A stretch of DNA of 64,000 bases from CAZSBB01 sp964605235 (GTDB lineage: Bacteria; Planctomycetota; Phycisphaerae; Phycisphaerales; Phycisphaeraceae): the NCBI GenBank assembly GCA_964605235.1, contig CAZSBB010000007.1, positions 87,712 through 151,711 of the forward strand, written 5' to 3'. The notes under the pieces are model-generated. The model was not told the origin of the DNA and searched no databases. It was given only the letters and a program-made list of their open reading frames with translations. Positions 26,377-34,302 of this stretch are shown here, one piece after another (positions within the stretch are counted from its first letter, which is position 1; every line of letters begins with the position of its first letter). The position numbers were made by a program, and so were the translations under genes.

Positions 26377-27567
26377 ATGACCTCCGTCAACTTCAGCGAG
26401 CGCGCGATTCTTGGCTTCCTGGCGCAAAGCCCGGGGGCGACGGTGCAGCGGCTGGCGGAGCGTTTTGAATTGTCCGGCTCCACGGTGGCGAACATCTGCA
26501 CCCGCCTGCTGGATCGTCATCTGGTGGTGCGCACGCCGCCGGCGACTGACGCCAGCCGCATGCGCGGGCGACCGGCGGTGGCGTATCGGTTGGCGCTGCC
26601 CGGGCCGGTGGTGGTGGTGCAACTGGATGGTTCGCAGCAGTCTGCGACGTTGTTTGACCATGAAGGGGAAGCGCGCCAGTTCGACGAATCAAGTCTGGTT
26701 CGCGTCGACAATCTTGCGGATGCCCTGAGTTTGCTCAGCGAGATTGTCGCCCGGTTGGCGTCGCGGCACGGCTGTCGGGTGCAGGAGCTTGCGTTCGTGG
26801 CGGTTGCAGCCAATGCGCTGCGAACCCGTCGAGGCACCTTGAGCAGTTCGGTGTTGCCCTGGCTGACCGAGCAACTGCCTGCCGCGCTCGGTGAGCGGCT
26901 GCAGGTGCCGGTGCGCATTGCCGCCTTGGCGCTTCAGACCGCCGAGATGCCATATCTGGATGATCCTGCCGTGCAGACCATGGTGCGCTGGCACGTGGCC
27001 GACGGCGTGTCGAGTCATGCCGTGGTGCGCGGTGGTCTGGCGACGGGCCACAACAATCTGGCGGGCGAGTTGGGGCATGTGACCCTGGACCCGCAGGGGC
27101 CGCGGTGTGGGTGTGGCAAACGCGGCTGTCTCGAAGCGTTGGTCAGTGGTCCAGCGATTCACGCGCTGGTGCAAACGCGCTTGCGGGAAACCGCGCCGAA
27201 CACCGGCCTTGATCCGCAGTTGATCGCGGGCGCCTCGCCGCGGCTGGCGCTTGACGATCTTTACCGGCAGTGGGTGGCGGGCGATCCCTTCACCCGCGAG
27301 TTTATGCATCCGGTGCTGGATCGGCTGGCGTGGGCCTTGTCGCTGATTCTCAACCTGCTGGACCCGGACGTGGTGCGCGTCGATGGCTATGTGCTGCGCG
27401 ATCGTCCCCACTGGCTGGCGGAACTGCAGACCCGCGTTCGGCCGCTGGTGCTGCGCGGCGACAGTCGGCAGATCGTGGTGGAAAACGCCCGGGCGACACA
27501 CCTCGATCAGCATCGCATGACCGCCTATCAGGCGCTGATTGAATCCCCCGAACTACTGGTTCCCTGA
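26377..27567 (+). CDS. ROK-family transcriptional repressor (NagC/XylR type)
   Basis: 396 aa. Residues ~5-55 form a winged helix-turn-helix (ILGFLAQSPGATVQRLAERF, then STVANICTRLL). The rest is a ROK sugar-sensing fold with the signature GELGHVTLDPQGPRCGCGKR and the zinc ligands of CGCGKRGCLE (~230-255). The N-terminal DxGGT phosphate loop of ROK kinases is absent (QLDGSQQS instead), so it should sense a sugar and regulate rather than phosphorylate. It is first in a run of nine same-strand genes ending at 36983 and is the likely controller of that operon. ATG 26377 is the only sensible start and lies just past the AT-rich promoter. Confidence 0.85.
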   Translation: MTSVNFSERAILGFLAQSPGATVQRLAERFELSGSTVANICTRLLDRHLVVRTPPATDASRMRGRPAVAYRLALPGPVVVVQLDGSQQSATLFDHEGEARQFDESSLVRVDNLADALSLLSEIVARLASRHGCRVQELAFVAVAANALRTRRGTLSSSVLPWLTEQLPAALGERLQVPVRIAALALQTAEMPYLDDPAVQTMVRWHVADGVSSHAVVRGGLATGHNNLAGELGHVTLDPQGPRCGCGKRGCLEALVSGPAIHALVQTRLRETAPNTGLDPQLIAGASPRLALDDLYRQWVAGDPFTREFMHPVLDRLAWALSLILNLLDPDVVRVDGYVLRDRPHWLAELQTRVRPLVLRGDSRQIVVENARATHLDQHRMTAYQALIESPELLVP

Positions 27568-27577
27568 GTTCCCGCCC

Positions 27578-28732
27578 ATGAAGATTAGCACGCTGCGTCT
27601 GCGCGACCACCACTTTGGCGACGCCTGGTCCAGCCAGGTGGAAAACCGCTGGAATTATGCCGATTTCCTCGCGGACCCGCACTGGCGCCAGGACTGGATC
27701 AGCATCGACGGCGTGGTGCATCACCCCGGCGTGGAACGCGTGTACTGCGGCATCACCAGCTTCGCGGGCGACATCTTCTGGGCGTGGGATCGCCGGTCGG
27801 AAAAGTGGGTCGACTGCGGCTTCGCGGCGGTGGGGGATCGCTACGACGCCAAGTTCCATCGCGCCATGCAACTGAGCGCGGGCGGCCAAACGCTCTTTGC
27901 CGGCACCGCGCTGCTGCACGATATCGACCGCTACTGGGATGCCCCCGGCGGCGGGTTGTATGCCCATGACATTGCTGGTGGGACCACGCGCAAGCTGGGC
28001 ATTCCGCTGCCGCATCATTACATCCAGTCGATCGTGCTCGATGAAACCCGCAGCCGCATTTACAGCCTGCATTTCACCCCCGAGCGTCTGAGCCTGTTCG
28101 ACCTGCGCACCCACACCGCCCGCGATCTGGGCCCGCTGGGCTCGGGCATGTTCATGGCGCAGGGCGAGAACCTGGTGCTCGACGACGCCGGCGGCGTGTG
28201 GTCCGGCTGGGGCGCGACTCGCGCCTGGCAATCGCATTGGGGGCCTGATGCGGCGCGCTTGTGCAAGTACTGTCCCGATGCAGACCGCATCATCTACTTC
28301 AACACCGGCTTGCCGCGCCGCGATGGACAGTATGGCTATGCGAAGGTTGAAGGCCTGTTCAACCTCGGCGTCGGGGCGCTGCACGCCTCGGGCGACAACG
28401 GCTCGCTCTATCGCATCGACACCGCCACCGGCGCTGCCTGCTACCTGGGCACGCCGATTCCCGACCGCCCCTCGCGGCTGACCAATCTCGTGCGGCACAC
28501 CGACGGCTTGGCGTACGGCATCACCGGGCGCGGGGGCGACTGCCGCATCCTGCGTTTCGACCCGCGCACGGATCGCTATGAACTGATCGGCGACCGCATT
28601 GTGGATGCCGCCGGCGAGCCGCTGTTTCAGTGCCATGACCTGGCCCTTACCCCCGACGGCGTGCTGTACGCCGGCGAGAACGATGTCCCCCATCGCAGTG
28701 GTTACCTGTGGGAGATTCAAGGATTCATCTGA
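27578..28732 (+). CDS. Beta-propeller protein of unknown function
   Basis: 384 aa from ATG 27578, 10 bases after the ROK stop; a TTG at 27539 would overlap that gene and is less likely. There is no signal peptide, so it is probably cytoplasmic. Recurrent blade-like stretches (VERVYCGITSFAGDIFWAWD, SLFDLRTHTARDLGPLG, SLYRIDTATGAACYLGTPI, ILRFDPRTDRYELIGD) suggest a six- to seven-bladed propeller of SMP-30/YVTN/kelch style. HDIDRYWDAPGGGLYAHDI and the HH pair in RDHHFGD could be substrate or metal contacts. Such proteins occur in planctomycete sugar-degradation clusters as lyases, lactonases or binding proteins. I cannot name the reaction. Confidence 0.6.
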   Translation: MKISTLRLRDHHFGDAWSSQVENRWNYADFLADPHWRQDWISIDGVVHHPGVERVYCGITSFAGDIFWAWDRRSEKWVDCGFAAVGDRYDAKFHRAMQLSAGGQTLFAGTALLHDIDRYWDAPGGGLYAHDIAGGTTRKLGIPLPHHYIQSIVLDETRSRIYSLHFTPERLSLFDLRTHTARDLGPLGSGMFMAQGENLVLDDAGGVWSGWGATRAWQSHWGPDAARLCKYCPDADRIIYFNTGLPRRDGQYGYAKVEGLFNLGVGALHASGDNGSLYRIDTATGAACYLGTPIPDRPSRLTNLVRHTDGLAYGITGRGGDCRILRFDPRTDRYELIGDRIVDAAGEPLFQCHDLALTPDGVLYAGENDVPHRSGYLWEIQGFI

Positions 28733-28733
28733 A

Positions 28734-29642
28734 ATGCAAACCAGGCTGTTTTTCACCAATCAGATCGACTGCGAAGCCACCCAGCCGGCGATTCAGGATG
28801 CTGCGCTCGGCCGCCGGGCGCTGCTGGGTTACGCCCAGGTGCTCGAAGCCCATCAGCTCAAGGGCACGTTTTACTGCATTCCCAGTGAAGCGCGCGCCAA
28901 TGGCGAGGTTTACCGCGACCTGCGCGCCCGCGGCCATGAAGTCGGCCTGCATGTGCATGCCGCGGACCTCGGTTACGCAGAGTTCCTGGGCGTCTATGGC
29001 CCTGACGAGCAGCGCGAAATTCTCACCCGCTGCACCGATCAGCTCGAACAGGACCTGGGGTTTCGTCCCAATTCCCTCTGCCTGGGCTATGGATCAAGCA
29101 ACGATTACACCCGCCCGGTGCTGGTGGATTTGGGTTACCGCCATGGCATGACGCAAATCCCCGGCCGCATCCTGCCCGAGTGCGCTTCGGTGGCGGCAGG
29201 CGCGCCAGTCGATCCCTACTACCCGCATCGCTGGAACCGCGTGCTGCGCGGCGACCTTGATTTCGTCGAGCTGCCCAACACCTATGACCAGGACTCCCGC
29301 ATGTGGGGCGGCAAGCATCCCATGGACCTGCGCATCGAGCTGGTGGACGCCAAGAATCACTTCTACACCATCAAGAAGCAGATTCAGCGCCTGCAGCGCG
29401 AGCAGCCGGCGGTTTTCACCATTTCCGCTGTCACGCACAACACCTTCGAATACAGCGATCCCAGGGATTTTCGCCGGCAAACGCTTGAGGGCGTGATCGG
29501 CCACGTGGTGCGGCTGGCGAAGGAACACGACCTGGAACTGGTTCCCGCCACGCATGCCGAGGTTGCCCAGGCGTTTCGCAGCCGCGTGGCGCTGCCGACG
29601 CAAACTGACCAATTGGCCCTGGATCGCCGGGGTTACGCCTGA
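28734..29642 (+). CDS. NodB-like polysaccharide deacetylase family protein
   Basis: 302 aa. ATG 28734 follows the previous stop by one base (TGAaATG), with AAGGA upstream, so the two genes are coupled. The N-terminal half has the deacetylase layout: strand LFFTNQIDCE with the acidic pair in place of DDG, GTFYCIPSEA, then GHEVGLHVHAADLGY carrying the metal-binding HxH. No signal peptide is present, so the substrate is probably a cytoplasmic sugar or oligosaccharide rather than the cell wall. The C-terminal region keeps the TIM-barrel-like character (FTISAVTHNTFEYSDP). A metal-dependent de-N- or de-O-acetylase is the best guess. Confidence 0.7.
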   Translation: MQTRLFFTNQIDCEATQPAIQDAALGRRALLGYAQVLEAHQLKGTFYCIPSEARANGEVYRDLRARGHEVGLHVHAADLGYAEFLGVYGPDEQREILTRCTDQLEQDLGFRPNSLCLGYGSSNDYTRPVLVDLGYRHGMTQIPGRILPECASVAAGAPVDPYYPHRWNRVLRGDLDFVELPNTYDQDSRMWGGKHPMDLRIELVDAKNHFYTIKKQIQRLQREQPAVFTISAVTHNTFEYSDPRDFRRQTLEGVIGHVVRLAKEHDLELVPATHAEVAQAFRSRVALPTQTDQLALDRRGYA

Positions 29643-29663
29643 TTCTGTTTTGGAGGATTCACG

Positions 29664-30809
29664 ATGACCAGCACTCCCCGCAGCGTGCCGTTTCTGGCGC
29701 TGGGCGGACGTTTCGATCAGGATGACGTGGATGCGGCAGCCAAGGTCATGGCCGCTGCCGCTGCACCTGGCGGAAACTTTTTCCCCTTGCCCGAGGAAAC
29801 GGATTTCCAGAACGCCTTTGCCGCTCACGAAGGCGCCAAGCACGCGGTGGCGGTCAACTCCTGCGGCACCGCGCTCGATGCCTGCATGATGGCGTTGCGC
29901 ATTGGTCCGGGTGATGAAGTGATCACCACGCCATTGACGTTTGTGTGCTCGGCAACCTGTGCGGCTGCGCAGGGGGCGAAGGTGGTGTTCGCGGATGTGG
30001 ACCCCGCCACGCTGTGTCTGGACCCGCAGAAGGTGCGGCAGAAAATCACCGCGCGCACCAAAGCCATCATCCCCGTGCATTTTGCCGGGCACGCGGCCGA
30101 CCTTGACGGCTTTGCCGCCATTACGCGGGAGACCGGCGTGCCGGTGATCTACGATGCCGCCCATGCCGTGGGCACGCAATACAAAGGTCAACCCATCGGC
30201 GGGGCGGGGCTTGCCAGTTGCTACAGCTTCCAGTCCAACAAGAACATCACCACGCTGGGCGAAGGCGGCGCCATCACCACCGACGACCCGCAGTTCGCCG
30301 AGAACGTGCGCCAGAAGAAAACCTTCGGCTACGTGTATGGCCCGAAGCTGCGCGTCGCGTCCATCGGCTTCAATTACCGCATGACCAAGCCGCAGCTGGC
30401 CGTGGGGCTGACGCAGATCGCCAAAGCGCAGTCTGTCATTGCCGCCAAGCTCGCCGCAATGCAGCGCATGCAGGAACTGCTGGCGGGCGTGGAGGGCATC
30501 ATCCTGCCGGCGGGCATCGCGCCAGGGCATGGCGCGCATCTGTACATCATCCGCACCACCACCACCGACCGCGATACCTTCGCCCGTCATCTCAAGGAAC
30601 GCCATCAGGTCGGCACCGCCTACCACTATCCCATCGTGTGGAGCTGGGAAGCCATGGCAGGTGTGCCGCAGGATCGCACGGATTGTGAACTTGCCGACCA
30701 GGCGTCGCGTCAGGTCGTGAGCCTGCCGGTGTTCGCGCAGTCCACGGAAGAAGATTTGCAACACATCGCCGGGGCGGTCAAACAAACCATCACGGAGCTG
30801 GGCCAATGA
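29664..30809 (+). CDS. DegT/DnrJ/EryC1/StrS family PLP-dependent aminotransferase
   Basis: 381 aa, the usual length. A strong GGAGG lies upstream of ATG 29664. Residues ~50-75 hold the PLP phosphate-binding stretch (AVNSCGTALDACMMAL). DAAHAVG holds the Asp that binds the pyridinium nitrogen. The Schiff-base lysine is K193 in YSFQSNKNITTLGEGGA. Members transaminate keto-sugars or keto-cyclitols, usually with glutamate or glutamine as donor. The downstream Gfo/Idh gene overlaps by ATGA, the pairing seen in 3-amino-sugar (NtdA/NtdC-like) and aminocyclitol routes, so the oxidoreductase may make the keto substrate. Confidence 0.88.
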   Translation: MTSTPRSVPFLALGGRFDQDDVDAAAKVMAAAAAPGGNFFPLPEETDFQNAFAAHEGAKHAVAVNSCGTALDACMMALRIGPGDEVITTPLTFVCSATCAAAQGAKVVFADVDPATLCLDPQKVRQKITARTKAIIPVHFAGHAADLDGFAAITRETGVPVIYDAAHAVGTQYKGQPIGGAGLASCYSFQSNKNITTLGEGGAITTDDPQFAENVRQKKTFGYVYGPKLRVASIGFNYRMTKPQLAVGLTQIAKAQSVIAAKLAAMQRMQELLAGVEGIILPAGIAPGHGAHLYIIRTTTTDRDTFARHLKERHQVGTAYHYPIVWSWEAMAGVPQDRTDCELADQASRQVVSLPVFAQSTEEDLQHIAGAVKQTITELGQ

Positions 30810-31807
30810 GCACGCGACCGGATGAATTGCGCTGGCTTTGCGTCGGCACGGGAGACCTGGTGCGCAAACGCTCGGCGGCGGCTCTGGCGCAGGCGCCCGG
30901 CGGCCGGCTGGTCGCAGTCTGTGGCGGGTTGGACCGCGCCAAAGAGATCGCCCAGCCCCATGGCGCGCAGGCGTTTGCTGATCTGACCACCGCGCTGCAG
31001 CAGTCGGGCGCGAATGCCGTGTACATCGGCACCCCGGTGCATCGGCATCTCGATGAATCCCTGCAGGCGATCGCGGCCGGGCTGCATGTGCTGGTCGAAA
31101 AACCCCTGGCGCTGCATGGCGCGCAAGCCAACCAGATTGCCGCCGCCGCCCAGCAGCGCGGCGTGGTGGCGGCCTGTGCCTACTACCGCCGGCTGTTCCC
31201 GCGCTACCAGATGCTGCGCCAGATGCTCGAACACAAAGAACTCGGACGCATCGTGCAGGTCCGTACGGTCAATGCCGCCTGGTTCAGCCCCGCGCCGGAA
31301 GATGTCAAATACTGGCGCGTGCAGAAGGACCGCAGCGGCGGGGGCCCTCTGGCGGATGTCGGCACCCACATGCTCGATCTGATGATCGGCCTGTTCGGCC
31401 AGGCGCGCAGCGTCTACGCCCACTGCGACACGCTGGTCCAGAGCTACGACGTGGAAGACAGCGCCTCGATCCTGATGACCCTCAGCAACGGCGCCCACGC
31501 CAGCGCGCACTTCGGCTGGAACACCCGCACCTGGTGTCATGAGTTTGAAGTCGTCGGCAGCGAAGCCCGCGTGCTCTGGCGGCCGGCGGACACCGGCGAT
31601 CTGGTCATCACCCGGGGTCGGGACATCACCACGCTGCCTTGCCCCAATCATGACAACGTGCACCTGCCGCTGGTGGCGGATTTCAATCAGGCGGTGCTGA
31701 ATGGAGGAACCCCCGCGTGTGCCGCCAGCGATGCGGTGCGCACCAGTCGTTTGCTCGATGCGATCTATCGCAGCGCTGCCGAGCGCCAGCCGATCACACT
31801 GGATTGA
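30806..31807 (+). CDS. Gfo/Idh/MocA family NAD(P)-dependent oxidoreductase
   Basis: 333 aa. It overlaps the aminotransferase stop by four bases (ATGA). The N-terminal Rossmann fold starts LRWLCVGTGDLVRKR. The family motif EKP is intact at E98-K99-P100 (VLVEKPLALH), the lysine being needed for hydride-transfer catalysis. GGGPLADVGTHMLDLMIGLF supplies the typical active-site Asp and His. Family members oxidise or reduce hydroxyl/keto groups of sugars and inositols. Its position next to the DegT gene suggests supply of a keto-sugar for transamination (inferred). Confidence 0.87.
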   Translation: MSTRPDELRWLCVGTGDLVRKRSAAALAQAPGGRLVAVCGGLDRAKEIAQPHGAQAFADLTTALQQSGANAVYIGTPVHRHLDESLQAIAAGLHVLVEKPLALHGAQANQIAAAAQQRGVVAACAYYRRLFPRYQMLRQMLEHKELGRIVQVRTVNAAWFSPAPEDVKYWRVQKDRSGGGPLADVGTHMLDLMIGLFGQARSVYAHCDTLVQSYDVEDSASILMTLSNGAHASAHFGWNTRTWCHEFEVVGSEARVLWRPADTGDLVITRGRDITTLPCPNHDNVHLPLVADFNQAVLNGGTPACAASDAVRTSRLLDAIYRSAAERQPITLD

Positions 31808-31819
31808 AACGCCAACCCC

Positions 31820-33115
31820 ATGCAGTTTGCCCCCGCACCCGCCAATGACTTTGCCGACTTCATCGCTGAGTATCACACGCGCTGCCTGGCGCGGGTGCCG
31901 ATGATCCGCGCGGTGGCGGGCAAATGGGCGTTTGCCGATCTCATCCCCGGCCTGAGTGATTTCGACACCCGCTTCATCCTCAACGACGGCATGACCCCGC
32001 GCGACTGGAGCGCCATGTCGCTGGCGGTCGGGCAGGTGCATACCGAACTGGCGCAGGAATTTCCCCGCTGGGCGCGCAACCTCGAACACCTGCCGGGCGT
32101 CAACCTCACCATCAATGAGTTGACCCATCCGCTGCTGTATTACCCGGAGTTTTCGCAGTGGACGTTTTACCGGGGCGCTGACGAACTGCTGCAGAAACTA
32201 CGGTCCACGCTGGAGCAGGTGGCGTGGTCGCCGCGCGCCGAGTTGTATCACCTCAAACGGCTGGCGATCTTTTTTGGCCCGTATCAGCGCGGCATCGACC
32301 CGCCGGTGAACCTCGGCCCCTGGGAAAGCAAATACCCCCTGCACAGCCGCTTCATGCACTACTTCGCGCCGCCGGTGCAGGCGCTGGTGTCCCTGAAGCT
32401 GCGGCAAACCATTCGCGGCAAGTTTGAAGCGCTCCGACTGGCGCGCGACCTGTTCCCTCATCCGCAGGTGATCGACCAGTTGTTTGAAGTGGTTGACCAG
32501 CACTATGAATGTCCCATGCTGTACCAGGAGCCGGCGTTGTCGGAACTGGAGCAGCAGTTGGAACGCTACCTGTCCGCCGCGTGGGCGACGCTGGGCGACC
32601 GTGTGACGTTGATAGCGGTGTCGCCGGAAGATTCGCGCGCGGACCTGTCAGCCAAGGTGAAGGCTGTACCCATTGATCCTTTCGAGCTTTTCTTCGCGGT
32701 CGCCAAGTTCGGGCGGTTGATGCAGGGCCGGCTGCTGTTTTACGCCCGCGAAATCGCCTGGTTTGAAACGGATTTCCTGATCGCCAATGAGCTGGGCCGC
32801 ATTGTGGGCAACTTTTATCATCAGCCCTTGCTGGCGTACGGGCTGGCGCGCTACGGGGAACGCCTGGAGCCCACCGGGGTGCTGGAGCGTTTGCGCGGGG
32901 CATTGCTCAATGACGCCCAGGTGGCGGGGATGCAGCGTTTCGCGGCCGTGGCTGGCGCGCCGTTGGTGGCGGGGCAGTACAAGCAGCACGCCCGCGCGGC
33001 GGCGGAATGCTATGCCCCCGTGCTGGAAACACTGGAAACGCTGGCGGCCGACATGCTGCGGCGGGCTGAAGGCGCGATCGCGCCGCAGGAGCCAAGCCAG
33101 GAGTCATCAGCATGA
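31820..33115 (+). CDS. Unrecognised protein, possible nucleotidyltransferase-like N-terminus
   Basis: 431 aa, soluble, no signal peptide. I do not recognise a characterised family. Near the N-terminus IPGLSDFDTRFIL places D47 and D49 two residues apart after a Gly/Ser turn. This recalls the SDxD metal-binding pair of small nucleotidyltransferases, and helices rich in aromatic and Arg residues follow. However, the usual upstream GS motif is not clear. The middle (NLGPWESKYPLHSRFMHYF) and the helical C-terminus give no further clue. The start codon follows the previous gene by 12 bases without an obvious Shine-Dalgarno sequence; the end overlaps the next gene by ATGA. Its fixed place between two Gfo/Idh genes suggests a role in the same pathway. 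Confidence 0.5.
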   Translation: MQFAPAPANDFADFIAEYHTRCLARVPMIRAVAGKWAFADLIPGLSDFDTRFILNDGMTPRDWSAMSLAVGQVHTELAQEFPRWARNLEHLPGVNLTINELTHPLLYYPEFSQWTFYRGADELLQKLRSTLEQVAWSPRAELYHLKRLAIFFGPYQRGIDPPVNLGPWESKYPLHSRFMHYFAPPVQALVSLKLRQTIRGKFEALRLARDLFPHPQVIDQLFEVVDQHYECPMLYQEPALSELEQQLERYLSAAWATLGDRVTLIAVSPEDSRADLSAKVKAVPIDPFELFFAVAKFGRLMQGRLLFYAREIAWFETDFLIANELGRIVGNFYHQPLLAYGLARYGERLEPTGVLERLRGALLNDAQVAGMQRFAAVAGAPLVAGQYKQHARAAAECYAPVLETLETLAADMLRRAEGAIAPQEPSQESSA

Positions 33116-34302
33116 AGCAGGTGCGGCTGGGATTGATCGGTTGCGGGCCGCGCGGCGTCAAAGTGCTGCGCGATGCCGCCATGCTCCCGGAGGTAACCGT
33201 CACCGCCGTGTGCGATCGCTATGCAGCGCTCACGCAGACCGCCTGTGCCGCGATCAACGGGCAGGACGTGCGCTGCTTCACCGATCATCAGCAGCTGCTG
33301 CGCGACGCGGCGGTCGATGCGGTGCTGGTGGTGGTGGAGCCGGAAGCCGCGGCTTCATTGTGTGTGGATGTGCTGGAATCAGGTCGGCATGTGTATTCCG
33401 AAGTGCCGCTGGGTTTTGCCCTGGAGGATTGCTGGCGGCTGGTGGTGGCGGTGGAGCGCACGGGTTTGCTTTATCAGCTCGGCGAGCAGGCGCGCTTCTG
33501 GCCGTTCATCCGGCGCTGGCGGCAACTGGTCGCCGAGGGCCGCCTGGGCGAGATTGTGCACGCCGAGGGCCAGTATCTGCACGGCATGCAGGATGATCGG
33601 TACTGGATGGACGGCGACACCGGCGCCCGGCTGACCCTGGAGCAGGCGCGGGAGCATCCGCACAAAGTCCGCAGTCGCATCTGGAATCTGATCCATCCGA
33701 TTCTCTACCTGCCGCATGAGCTGAGCCCGCTGCTGTACGTGCTGGATGATGAAGTCGTCGAAGTGCTGGGGATGTCGACGGGTTCGCCCAGCCGGGTGCA
33801 TCCGTGGTTTCCGCATCCGGATTTGGAAGTGGCGTTGATGAAGACGCGCCGCGGCGCGGTGCTGCGTTTGAGCGCGGGGTTCACCGTGCTTCAGCCGCGC
33901 CGGGAGCGGATTGGCTGTCACTGGTACAACGTGATGGGCACCAAAGGCAGCGTGGAATCGCCGCGCGCTGATGGCGACGCCATGAAGCTCTGGTTGCCGG
34001 AGGGTCAGGAGCGCGCCCAGCCGCAGGCGATGGAGTGGGACTATGACGACACCGTGCCGCGAGCCGTGCGGGATTCCGGGCACGGCGGCGCGGACTACTG
34101 GCCCATTCGCGGATTCGTCGACGCCATCCTGCATGACCAGCCGGTGGAGCTGGATGTCTACCGGGCCGCCCAGACCGCAGCGCCGGCGATTCTCGCGGCG
34201 CTGTCCATTGAACGACGCAGCCAGCTGCTGCCGGTGCCTGATTTCCGTCCCAATAGCAAACGTGCCCAGGGCCAAGCGCCCGTGCAACAGGACGCGCCAT
34301 GA
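33112..34302 (+). CDS. Gfo/Idh/MocA family protein with GH109-like EVP motif
   Basis: 396 aa, with AGGAG upstream and ATGA overlap with the previous gene. The N-terminal Rossmann fold begins LGLIGCGPRGVKVLRDA. Where most relatives have EKP it has E97-V98-P99 (YSEVPLGFALEDCWRLV). EVP followed by a conserved Cys-Trp is typical of NAD-dependent glycosidases of family GH109 and close MocA relatives. The stretches GRLGEIVHAEGQYLHGMQ and LPHELSPLLYVLDD also parallel GH109 (GELVHxEAxYIH and HGLGP). It may therefore use bound NAD for redox-assisted glycosidic cleavage rather than act as a simple dehydrogenase. The Gfo/Idh fold is secure; the activity is inferred. Confidence 0.8.
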   Translation: MKQVRLGLIGCGPRGVKVLRDAAMLPEVTVTAVCDRYAALTQTACAAINGQDVRCFTDHQQLLRDAAVDAVLVVVEPEAAASLCVDVLESGRHVYSEVPLGFALEDCWRLVVAVERTGLLYQLGEQARFWPFIRRWRQLVAEGRLGEIVHAEGQYLHGMQDDRYWMDGDTGARLTLEQAREHPHKVRSRIWNLIHPILYLPHELSPLLYVLDDEVVEVLGMSTGSPSRVHPWFPHPDLEVALMKTRRGAVLRLSAGFTVLQPRRERIGCHWYNVMGTKGSVESPRADGDAMKLWLPEGQERAQPQAMEWDYDDTVPRAVRDSGHGGADYWPIRGFVDAILHDQPVELDVYRAAQTAAPAILAALSIERRSQLLPVPDFRPNSKRAQGQAPVQQDAP

